Source: a virus | Strand: one strand, 5' to 3' | DNA: 35,099 nucleotides | Virus record (IMG/VR): IMGVR_UViG_3300006919_000183 | Coordinates: 1 to 35,099 of that record | In this document: piece after piece, positions 29,020 to 35,099 of the stretch | Layout of the letters: every line of letters begins with the position of its first letter | Numbering within the stretch: position 1 is the stretch's first letter | Translations under genes and position numbers: made by a program | Notes under the pieces: generated by a model | The model's input: only the letters and a program-made list of their open reading frames with translations | Told to the model about the DNA's origin: nothing | Database searches by the model: none

Positions 29020-29965
29020 TCGTGCTGTCATTGAAATTAATGGTGGCTGTAATTATTCATGTCAGATGTGTCCACAGTCTCAACCAGGCGGCAGAGGTAA
29101 AAACTGGCTGAAGAAGATGTCTTTGGGTAGGTTTGAAAGTATTATTGATCAGTTGGTTAATAATGGACTGCGAGTTGTTAACCTTGAGGGCAGTGGTGAA
29201 CCCACCCTCAATAGTAACCTTGATGAATATGTAAGAATTGTGAAGAGACATGGAGCAAAGGCTTTTATGTTCTCTAACGGTAATCGCATGCATGGCGACT
29301 TCATGAAACGAGTTGTAGACGCTGGGTCAGACTTCTTTCGCTTCTCAATTATTGGCTACAGCCCTGAGACTTATTGGGCATGGATGAATTCAAAAGAGTT
29401 TACAAAAGTTATTAATAATCTTGAAGCTATGCAGAGATATGTTGAAGACTCAGGTTCAGACTGTACCGTTGCGACATATCATCTTGTTATGGATAATGAC
29501 AATGTTGATTATGAAGTCGAGCAATATCGCAAGATCGTTGATAATGCTGGAGTGAAGACTGAAATCTGGAAGATGCATAACTGGTCAGGCGTATATGAGC
29601 CAGAGTATGGTCGAGAGGGTAAAGTAAAAACTTGTGGTAGACCATTCTCCCCAGACTTAGTTATCCGAGCAGGCGGCGCTGTTGGTAAATGGGGCGCTGT
29701 ACATCCTTGTTGTCAGGTTCTCGGTAGAGATGATGACGCCATCCTTGGACATATGTCGGATAATACAGCAGAAGAAATCTGGAATGGTCACGCATACGAG
29801 CAGCTAAGGAAGCAACATACTACAGGAAATTATCCTGACTTTTGTAAAGGTTGCGATTTTTTGATTGATGATCCAGAAGTACTTGTTTACACAAATCATG
29901 AAAGAGACTTGTATAAGATGCATGGCACGGACTTTGATTTAAATGATTATCGTAAATTCAAATAA
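29009..29965 (+). CDS. Radical SAM/SPASM protein
   Basis: 318 residues. The N-terminus GGCNYSCQMCPQ carries the radical SAM CxxxCxxC cluster (C14, C18, C21). LEGSGEPTLN is the conserved 'GGEP' motif, and AFMFSNGNR the following strand. The C-terminal region resembles a SPASM domain with extra Fe-S cysteines: VHPCCQVLGRDD, ILGHMSDNTAEEIWNGHAY and FCKGCDF. It would use S-adenosylmethionine for a radical reaction on a sugar, peptide or other target. An AGGAGA site precedes the ATG. In phage glycan clusters this is unusual. It could act in sugar dehydration or C-C chemistry, which is inference from neighbours only. Confidence 0.88.
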   Translation: MLVDRAVIEINGGCNYSCQMCPQSQPGGRGKNWLKKMSLGRFESIIDQLVNNGLRVVNLEGSGEPTLNSNLDEYVRIVKRHGAKAFMFSNGNRMHGDFMKRVVDAGSDFFRFSIIGYSPETYWAWMNSKEFTKVINNLEAMQRYVEDSGSDCTVATYHLVMDNDNVDYEVEQYRKIVDNAGVKTEIWKMHNWSGVYEPEYGREGKVKTCGRPFSPDLVIRAGGAVGKWGAVHPCCQVLGRDDDAILGHMSDNTAEEIWNGHAYEQLRKQHTTGNYPDFCKGCDFLIDDPEVLVYTNHERDLYKMHGTDFDLNDYRKFK

Positions 29966-30800
29966 AATTGAAGTGTCTCTCTGTGAGGCAAGCTACTTTG
30001 AAGCGATTGGGGTTCTTTCCTATAGTTATTATCTCGCAAGATATAATGAAATGGACTTATTTGTTGATGTCTTTTGGTCAAGCCATTATGTAGATAATAA
30101 CTTTTATTTTAATAATTGGGATGAGACTGAATCTTTCTTGGATAAATTTAACTATTTACATTCAATGATAGAACTAAAATCAAAAGTAAGTGTTAAATTT
30201 AATCATATAATAATTGATGATTTTGATGAATACTTAAAAAGAAAAAAGCAGTTTAATGATGATTGTATTAGCATCAATGAGATTGTAAAAGTAAAGGGTG
30301 TGGATAAACGCTCTCTTCTTTGGCCACTAAAAAATCATTTAGATAGAGACCCTAAAAAAATTGTATTTTGGAAAACAACATTTGTGCATTCAATGATGGG
30401 AACATCAAATGATGTTATATGGGTTACTGATGGTAGAGAGACCGACGAATTATATAGCTACACCGAATGGAATAAAATCAAAGAAAATCTGAAAATGTTA
30501 GATTATAATGTTATTGAAGTTGAATATAGAACACCAATAAGAGAGCTTTATTATCATTTGGCCACTAGTGAATTTGCGTTTGGATATAATGGATTATGTC
30601 AATCAGTTGGTATTTCTTTAGGCACACCGACTATATTAACTAATTGGAAAAAAAGTTCTAACTTAAACTACGATCATCTTTTACCAAAAGTTTCTGTTGA
30701 CATGTTTAAAGATAAAAGATATATAGATCAGAATGTACAAATTGCAAAAGAAAAGATTTCTAAATTCAGAGATTTTTATGTGAATTTTTTTGGAGAATAA
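29943..30800 (+). CDS. Glycosyltransferase-like protein, paralog C of three
   Basis: 285 residues. KKIVFWKTTFVHS, VIEVEYRTPIRELYYHLATS and EFAFGYNGLCQSVGISLGTP align with paralogs A and B, but the His after the glycine motif is replaced (GLCQSV). The N-terminal half is divergent. It overlaps the radical SAM gene by 23 nt, so both are made together. Likely a GT-B-type transferase with a different donor or acceptor; an inactive copy is also possible because of the His change. Confidence 0.6.
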   Translation: MIIVNSNKIEVSLCEASYFEAIGVLSYSYYLARYNEMDLFVDVFWSSHYVDNNFYFNNWDETESFLDKFNYLHSMIELKSKVSVKFNHIIIDDFDEYLKRKKQFNDDCISINEIVKVKGVDKRSLLWPLKNHLDRDPKKIVFWKTTFVHSMMGTSNDVIWVTDGRETDELYSYTEWNKIKENLKMLDYNVIEVEYRTPIRELYYHLATSEFAFGYNGLCQSVGISLGTPTILTNWKKSSNLNYDHLLPKVSVDMFKDKRYIDQNVQIAKEKISKFRDFYVNFFGE

Positions 30801-30801
30801 T

Positions 30802-31587
30802 ATGAAAGTTTGTGTAGTTGGATATGGCTTTGTTGGTAAAGCAATGGTTGCTGCATTTGATCAATCCGACAAGATTGATTATGATATCGTAGACCCTGCA
30901 TATGAAGAGTACAATAACTCTTTGGTTGATGTTATGGAGTCTTGTGATGCTGCTGTAGTCTGTGTACCAACACCTGAAGATGAAAAGGGAGACTGTGATA
31001 CCACTATTGTACTTGAGACAGTAGAAGCTATTGGTAAAGACAAGCCAATTCTAATCAAGTCCACTACAGGTATTGATACACTTCAGTTCTTCAAAGAAAA
31101 CTACCCTAATGTTTGTTTCTCGCCCGAGTTTCTGCGTGGACGTAGTTCTGTAGAAGACTTTCTTGGTGAAACTAAAATGATCATTGGTGGTGAGATTAGT
31201 CAGGCTGAAGGTTGGGCAAATGTCTTTGCAGAGTGTATTGACATTAAAGAAGAAGCATTTCTTGATATTGTAGAAGCTGGCTATGTCAAGTATGCAGAAA
31301 ATTCTTTTCTTGCTATGCGTGTAACTTTCTTCAATGATCTTTATAATCTGATGCAGAAAGCGCATCCAGAACTTGACTATGATTCTACCGTCTATGCTCT
31401 AGGTCTAGATGAACGTATCGGACATTCTCACAATCAAGTGCCAGGATATGATGGTAGATTTGGTTGGGGTGGTCATTGTTTGCCCAAAGATACTTCAGAG
31501 TTTGTGAATTTTGCAGAGTGTGAGGGAGAGCGGTTGCGATTGATCGAAGCTGTCAGAGACATTAACATTGGGCACCGTTTAAGATGA
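30802..31587 (+). CDS. Short nucleotide-sugar dehydrogenase (UDP-glucose/GDP-mannose type)
   Basis: 261 residues from ATG 30802 (TTG at 30790 is the ribosome-site region). NAD-binding Rossmann GYGFVGKAM, the segment FSPEFLRGRSSVEDF, the middle-domain helix VKYAENSFLAMRVTFFNDLY and the catalytic-Cys loop FGWGGHCLPKDTSEF (C226) are all present. It oxidises the C6 alcohol of a UDP/GDP-sugar to the acid in two steps. It is much shorter than bacterial enzymes (about 400-450): it ends soon after the catalytic Cys helix and lacks the C-terminal nucleotide-binding domain. It may need a partner, or the sugar handle may be different. Confidence 0.85.
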   Translation: MKVCVVGYGFVGKAMVAAFDQSDKIDYDIVDPAYEEYNNSLVDVMESCDAAVVCVPTPEDEKGDCDTTIVLETVEAIGKDKPILIKSTTGIDTLQFFKENYPNVCFSPEFLRGRSSVEDFLGETKMIIGGEISQAEGWANVFAECIDIKEEAFLDIVEAGYVKYAENSFLAMRVTFFNDLYNLMQKAHPELDYDSTVYALGLDERIGHSHNQVPGYDGRFGWGGHCLPKDTSEFVNFAECEGERLRLIEAVRDINIGHRLR

Positions 31588-32360
31588 AAAGATTAATCTA
31601 TCAGGTTTCAGTAGGTAAACCATCTAAACTCTACAAGCACTGTATTAATTCAGTTTCAGAATATTGTGACAAGCATGATATTGAACATTATGTTTTGACT
31701 AAACCTAAACTGAGAATTAATCCAAATCCATTTACATCTAATCGTTCTGATGGTGCTTCTCGACTGGGCTACTTGCCTATTTACGAAAAAGAAAATGCAT
31801 TTGATCTTTTACCAAAGTATGATCAGATTGCTGTGATTGATTCTGATATTTACATTAGACCAGACAGTGCAAATATCTTTGATGATTTTGGTACAGACCA
31901 TCCATTCGGTGCAGTCTGTGAACGTGAAATGCCCATCAATAAGAAATATGCTGCAAAGATTCGTAACTACTCAAATATGCAGTATCACAATTTGCATGGT
32001 AAACGTGGACTAGATTTTAAACCAAATAATTTGGGCTATGAGTTTTATAACATGGGACTTATGCTGCTGAATCAATCCTTTTACGAGTATGTCAACATGC
32101 CTGCAAAAGATTGGATGGCTAAGGTAGAGTTTGAGCCATTTGTGGACGGTGTTGGTGCATGGAAATGGTCTACTGATCAGACATTACTAAACTACTTTAT
32201 GAAGTCCCGTAGTGTGAACGTTAAGCATATGGACTGGAAATGGAATGGACTGTTTACAGCTAACACTAAAATTTCAGAGTGCCATTTTGTACACTTCTTT
32301 TTGAAAGATAAGTTACCTGATCGTGGTGAGAATGTCGAAGAACTTATGAGGCAAATTTAA
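31584..32360 (+). CDS. GT8-like glycosyltransferase 1
   Basis: 258 residues. LIYQVSVGKPSKLYKHC opens a GT-A fold, with the metal-binding DxD in IAVIDSDIYIRPDS (D86, D88) and the GT8-type block YEFYNMGLMLLNQS in the middle, plus WSTDQTLLNYF near the acceptor side and CHFVHFFLK at the end with the usual late histidine. It is a probable sugar transferase with an unknown donor. It overlaps the dehydrogenase by 4 nt and the fusion gene after it by one base. It starts MKRLIYQV, like the genes at 34251 and 35074. Confidence 0.75.
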   Translation: MKRLIYQVSVGKPSKLYKHCINSVSEYCDKHDIEHYVLTKPKLRINPNPFTSNRSDGASRLGYLPIYEKENAFDLLPKYDQIAVIDSDIYIRPDSANIFDDFGTDHPFGAVCEREMPINKKYAAKIRNYSNMQYHNLHGKRGLDFKPNNLGYEFYNMGLMLLNQSFYEYVNMPAKDWMAKVEFEPFVDGVGAWKWSTDQTLLNYFMKSRSVNVKHMDWKWNGLFTANTKISECHFVHFFLKDKLPDRGENVEELMRQI

Positions 32361-33133
32361 TGAGTGATATTATTGTAGTATTTACGGGTGGATTTGATCC
32401 TATTCATTCTGGTCATATTGATGTTATCAAAGAAGCTTCAGACATTGGCCGAGTTGTGATCGGACTTAATTCTGATGAATGGCTGTCTAGAAAAAAGGGC
32501 AGACCATTTATGTCTTTTAATGAGCGAGCAGAAGTACTCCGTCAGTTCAGAAAAGTTGCTATGGTTATGGACTTTGATGACTCTGATGATACTGCTATTA
32601 ATGCTATTGAAAAGGCAAAAGATTTCTTTGGCTCTGCTGACAAAATTGTTTTTGTAAATGGTGGAGATAGAACTTCAGAGAATACACCTGAAATGGAAGC
32701 GTTCAAAGATGATCCTAAAGTAGAATTTTTATATGGTGTAGGTGGTACGAACAAAAAAAATTCTTCAAGTTGGATTCTTGATAGTTGGAAAACTCAGAAG
32801 ACAGAACGTGATTGGGGCTACTGGCGTGTTCTTGATGACAAGGGTACAGTAAAAGTAAAAGAGCTTGTGATTAATCCCGGTGAGTCTCTGAGTGATCAAA
32901 GACACTTCTATAGATCAGAACATTGGTATGTTGTAAAAGGAAGAGTTGAAATCGAAACAGAGGTACTTGATCCACATACAAAAACTACTTTTGTGCTAAA
33001 TTCTCATACGACTAAAGTAATTACAGCAAGAACTTGGCATAAAGCAACTAATACTGGCAGTGTGCCTGCTCATATTATTGAAATTCAATATGGACAAAAA
33101 TGTGTCGAAGATGACATTGAAAGGCGTGATTGA
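32360..33133 (+). CDS. Nucleotidyltransferase-cupin fusion (sugar nucleotide activation)
   Basis: 257 residues. Residues 1-140: a cytidylyl/adenylyltransferase domain with GGFDPIHSGH (10-19), VIGLNSDEWLSRKKGRPFMS and the SSSWIL segment (135-140), the T/SSTxI-type signature, as in RfaE/HldE C-terminal and TagD enzymes. Residues 150-250: a cupin with WGYWRVLDD, RHFYRSEHWYVVKGRVEIE and TWHKATN, like the C-terminal half of type II mannose-6-phosphate isomerases. The fusion suggests it activates a sugar phosphate while the cupin isomerises or binds the sugar. Similar two-part proteins occur in phage sugar clusters as far as I recall, but this pairing is not standard. Confidence 0.8.
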   Translation: MSDIIVVFTGGFDPIHSGHIDVIKEASDIGRVVIGLNSDEWLSRKKGRPFMSFNERAEVLRQFRKVAMVMDFDDSDDTAINAIEKAKDFFGSADKIVFVNGGDRTSENTPEMEAFKDDPKVEFLYGVGGTNKKNSSSWILDSWKTQKTERDWGYWRVLDDKGTVKVKELVINPGESLSDQRHFYRSEHWYVVKGRVEIETEVLDPHTKTTFVLNSHTTKVITARTWHKATNTGSVPAHIIEIQYGQKCVEDDIERRD

Positions 33134-33471
33134 TGGAAAAGGTTTGGGTAAGTTATGGCGAGTATCTTGACCGATATACAATTCTAAAAGTAAAAGAAGC
33201 TAAAGGTCTAGATGTTGCAGCAGAATTAGAAGAGTATATCTTTGAAAATTATGATATGCTTGAGTATTGGGAAAGACTTCTTACTGAACTACATTTTATG
33301 CTTTGGGCTATCGAAGATAAAAAGCGTAGAGATAGTGAGCGGTACACTGCTGAATACAGTGATCTTAGCACTTTGACATGTCAATTAAATGATATTCGTC
33401 ATAAAATTAAAAAAGAAATTGATGTATTTTATGGCAGCGAACGCACAGAACAGAAGAGTCATGAGATATGA
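33133..33471 (+). CDS. DUF6165-like protein of glycan clusters
   Basis: 112 residues from ATG 33133, overlapping the previous TGA. The pattern VSYGEYLDRYTILKVKEAKG at the start, LLTELHFMLWAIEDKKRRD in the middle and LNDIRHKIKKEI at the end is the one I associate with DUF6165, a helical family found next to glycosyltransferases. No catalytic motif. It could be a scaffold or length-control partner of the neighbouring transferases (inference). Confidence 0.7.
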   Translation: MEKVWVSYGEYLDRYTILKVKEAKGLDVAAELEEYIFENYDMLEYWERLLTELHFMLWAIEDKKRRDSERYTAEYSDLSTLTCQLNDIRHKIKKEIDVFYGSERTEQKSHEI

Positions 33472-34250
33472 AACACATTGCACTAAGATCAAAAAGTATT
33501 CGAAAAGGTGATAGGCCTTATACTGCACCAGGACTTGGTGATAGACTACACGGTGCGTATGTAGCTTATCAGTATAGTCGTAAGCACAATACTCCAGTTA
33601 CTATCCACCTTACTGATGATAAATGGAGCGTTGCTGGTGGTGTAAAAAGCGACAAAAAGAAAAAGTCTTGGGCAGAGATTATTAGTCTATTTCCAAAAGG
33701 TGCTTTGCAGGTTCAACCACATCCTGTAGAGAACTTGACAGAAGATCAGTGGTTAGGATATCTTAAATCAAAAGGCTATGATGCAGAAATCTTTTATTAC
33801 AAAGATACAATCAAAATGCATCCTAATGAAACAGTAGTACCTTTAGAAATCTCTGATTACCTCAAAACACCTTTGATGCTTGATGCTGAAAAGGTCGATT
33901 TAGATTTACCAAAGAAGTTTATTACAACTCAGTGGGACTCTACAGATGCTGGTAGAACGCTGTCGCCTATCGTCAAAAGTCAGATTCTATCTGAATATCA
34001 ATCAAAGGGATATAAAGTTCTAGTTGTAGGCGGCGAGAGTGAGAATTCTTTACTCAGAAATTCGTTGAAGCATGTTGCATATGCAATGTCTAAAGCTGAA
34101 AAGCATGTTGGCTGTGATTCTGGATTTTTTCATATGGCACTAATGTATTTTGACTTTAAAGATATTGTTCTTTATGGTAAAGTAAATGGATATAAATCAC
34201 ATCACTTATACAGAGGAATAAGTAATGGATGTATTTACAAGGAAGTCTAA
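33468..34250 (+). CDS. GT-B-like glycosyltransferase (GT9-type C-terminal motif)
   Basis: 260 residues. An N-terminal glycine-rich loop (PGLGDRLHGAYVAYQYSRKH) is typical of GT-B and GT9 transferases, followed by a strand KKFITTQWDSTD with Q at the donor site and a C-terminal SKAEKHVGCDSGFFHMALM, the 'vG.DSG..H.a' motif of the ADP-heptose:LPS transferase family. It is shorter than bacterial GT9 (about 340). It overlaps the preceding gene by 4 nt and is followed after no gap by the next GT8-like gene. It is more classical than paralogs A-C. Confidence 0.75.
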   Translation: MKHIALRSKSIRKGDRPYTAPGLGDRLHGAYVAYQYSRKHNTPVTIHLTDDKWSVAGGVKSDKKKKSWAEIISLFPKGALQVQPHPVENLTEDQWLGYLKSKGYDAEIFYYKDTIKMHPNETVVPLEISDYLKTPLMLDAEKVDLDLPKKFITTQWDSTDAGRTLSPIVKSQILSEYQSKGYKVLVVGGESENSLLRNSLKHVAYAMSKAEKHVGCDSGFFHMALMYFDFKDIVLYGKVNGYKSHHLYRGISNGCIYKEV

Positions 34251-35072
34251 ATGAAAAATCTCATTTATCAAGTCTGGGAAGGAAATATTCTTCCTGGAAC
34301 AGTATTGGGTCGAGACAATATGAAAGGATACGCTGAACGTATCGGCGCTGAATATTGGTTCGATCATGATCCAAAATTAGCTGTCCGGCATGGCGGTATG
34401 CCAATCTACTATGAGTGGCTGAACTTTCTATTTGACGATAGATTTCTTGAGTATGACAAAGTTGCTATTTTAGATTTGGATGTTTACTGTAAAGATGATT
34501 TTTCTGAGAATATCTTTGATACTGAATTTGAGCATTTTGCTGTAAGTGAAGAGCCGACAACTCCAAAGAAACGAGCAAAGAATGCCAAAGGGAGAATTGG
34601 TAAGAACAATGATGAACGCTGGGCAAAAGATTTAAAAGAGATTTGGAATATTTCTCTACCAAGAACTAAAGATAATCTGCTAAAGGTTTATAATGCTGGA
34701 GTTGTTTTAGTTACAAGAGAAGGTATCTTGGCAGCAAGAAAGAACTTTATTTCAATCAAAGAGTATATTAAAAAACTTTCTCAAAGAGGACATGGTAGAT
34801 TTTATTGTCTTGATCAGAACTATATGCATGCAAACCTATTTGCTGATGGCATAAAGTTTACAGAACTTTCTACTGATTGGAATAATCAGATTTATTTTCA
34901 TGGAGATAAAATTCCAATCGCTCCAGCTCCCGGTCATGGACGGATGATTAACGACCCAAGAAATGAAAACACAAAGTTTATTCATGTTCAACTCTCTGCT
35001 GCTGATCATTGGTTGACTAAACGTAAGTTAGACCTTATGCTAAATAGTCCGAATAATATGTGGGAATATTGA
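34251..35072 (+). CDS. GT8-like glycosyltransferase 2
   Basis: 273 residues. LIYQVWEGNI opens the fold, DxD at D75 and D77 (VAILDLDVYCKDD), then the middle block VYNAGVVLVTREG and the acceptor-side FYCLDQNYMHANL. The C-terminal HGRMINDPRNENTKFIHVQL includes the late histidine. It is related to the GT8-like gene at 31584 (shared MK.LIYQV start, DxDxY and YN.G), but only distantly. The next gene starts with an ATG two bases after its stop region. Confidence 0.75.
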   Translation: MKNLIYQVWEGNILPGTVLGRDNMKGYAERIGAEYWFDHDPKLAVRHGGMPIYYEWLNFLFDDRFLEYDKVAILDLDVYCKDDFSENIFDTEFEHFAVSEEPTTPKKRAKNAKGRIGKNNDERWAKDLKEIWNISLPRTKDNLLKVYNAGVVLVTREGILAARKNFISIKEYIKKLSQRGHGRFYCLDQNYMHANLFADGIKFTELSTDWNNQIYFHGDKIPIAPAPGHGRMINDPRNENTKFIHVQLSAADHWLTKRKLDLMLNSPNNMWEY

Positions 35073-35073
35073 A

Positions 35074-35099
35074 ATGAAGAATATTATTTTACAGCACTA
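35074..35099 (+). CDS. Start of a further gene (cut at window end)
   Basis: ATG 35074 lies one base after the previous stop and begins MKNIILQH; only eight codons are visible. The start resembles the MK.LIYQV openings of the two GT8-like genes, so a third such transferase is possible. Nothing more can be said. Confidence 0.5.

Noticed and set aside
33736-33765. TTGACA within the GT-B-like gene as a promoter
   Set aside because: The -10 candidate at suitable spacing is poor and the site lies mid-gene with a tight operon on both sides.

Overview
The window reads as a continuous piece of a T4-like tailed-phage (myovirus) genome, most likely a marine phage of a Gram-negative host. Seen directly: every supported gene is on the + strand, genes are packed with ATGA/TAATG-type overlaps, the DNA is AT-rich, and a UvsX recombinase is followed by a DnaB-type replicative helicase, as in T4-like phages. 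TATAAATA late-promoter octamers precede the structural-type genes. The envelope proteins with signal peptides and a lipobox imply a Gram-negative host. ThyX, a class II (B12-dependent) ribonucleotide reductase, PhoH, 2OG-Fe(II) oxygenases and a glycan enzyme cluster fit marine T4-like phages of heterotrophic bacteria (inference; an alphaproteobacterial host is a guess).

Layout. 1-3394: replication and nucleotides (uvsX, a small protein, gp41-type helicase, thyX). 3375-4004: glycosyltransferase-like gene. 4001-6209: an early-type block of small unknown genes driven by two near-identical sigma70-like promoters and closed by a terminator. It includes two very short genes (34-35 codons). 6216-16166: a late block with T4-type late promoters: a zeta-toxin-like P-loop kinase, a phage-encoded outer-membrane beta-barrel, several lysine-rich or multidomain proteins with F-rich N-terminal tags (candidate virion-internal proteins), a GT-like paralog, a coiled-coil/TM protein, an oxygenase and a 3-TM holin-like protein. 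16170-20488: nrdJ, a zinc-ribbon mini-protein, a sulfotransferase, a GIY-YIG-like nuclease, a conserved T4-like protein, a 54-aa coiled-coil protein and a promoter/terminator pair that could make a tiny RNA. 20500-24533: HAD phosphatase, a lipoprotein plus glycine-zipper envelope pair, tRNA-Arg(UCU), tRNA-Thr(UGU), another oxygenase and phoH. 24537-35099: from a perfect consensus promoter, a long co-directional run with three tandem ParB-like paralogs, a cupin, a PD-(D/E)XK nuclease, then a sugar/glycan cluster: two GT-like paralogs, radical SAM/SPASM, nucleotide-sugar dehydrogenase, two GT8-like enzymes, a nucleotidyltransferase-cupin fusion, a DUF6165-like protein and a GT-B-like protein. 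It runs off the right edge.

How the parts fit. The left part copies DNA and makes deoxynucleotides. The middle makes virion and lysis proteins and three cell-envelope proteins. The right part looks able to activate, oxidise and transfer sugars; whether the target is the host surface, the virion or something else cannot be read from the sequence. No stretch over 300 bases lacks a gene; the longest non-coding stretches (7256-7349 and 20414-20559) hold regulatory structures described below.
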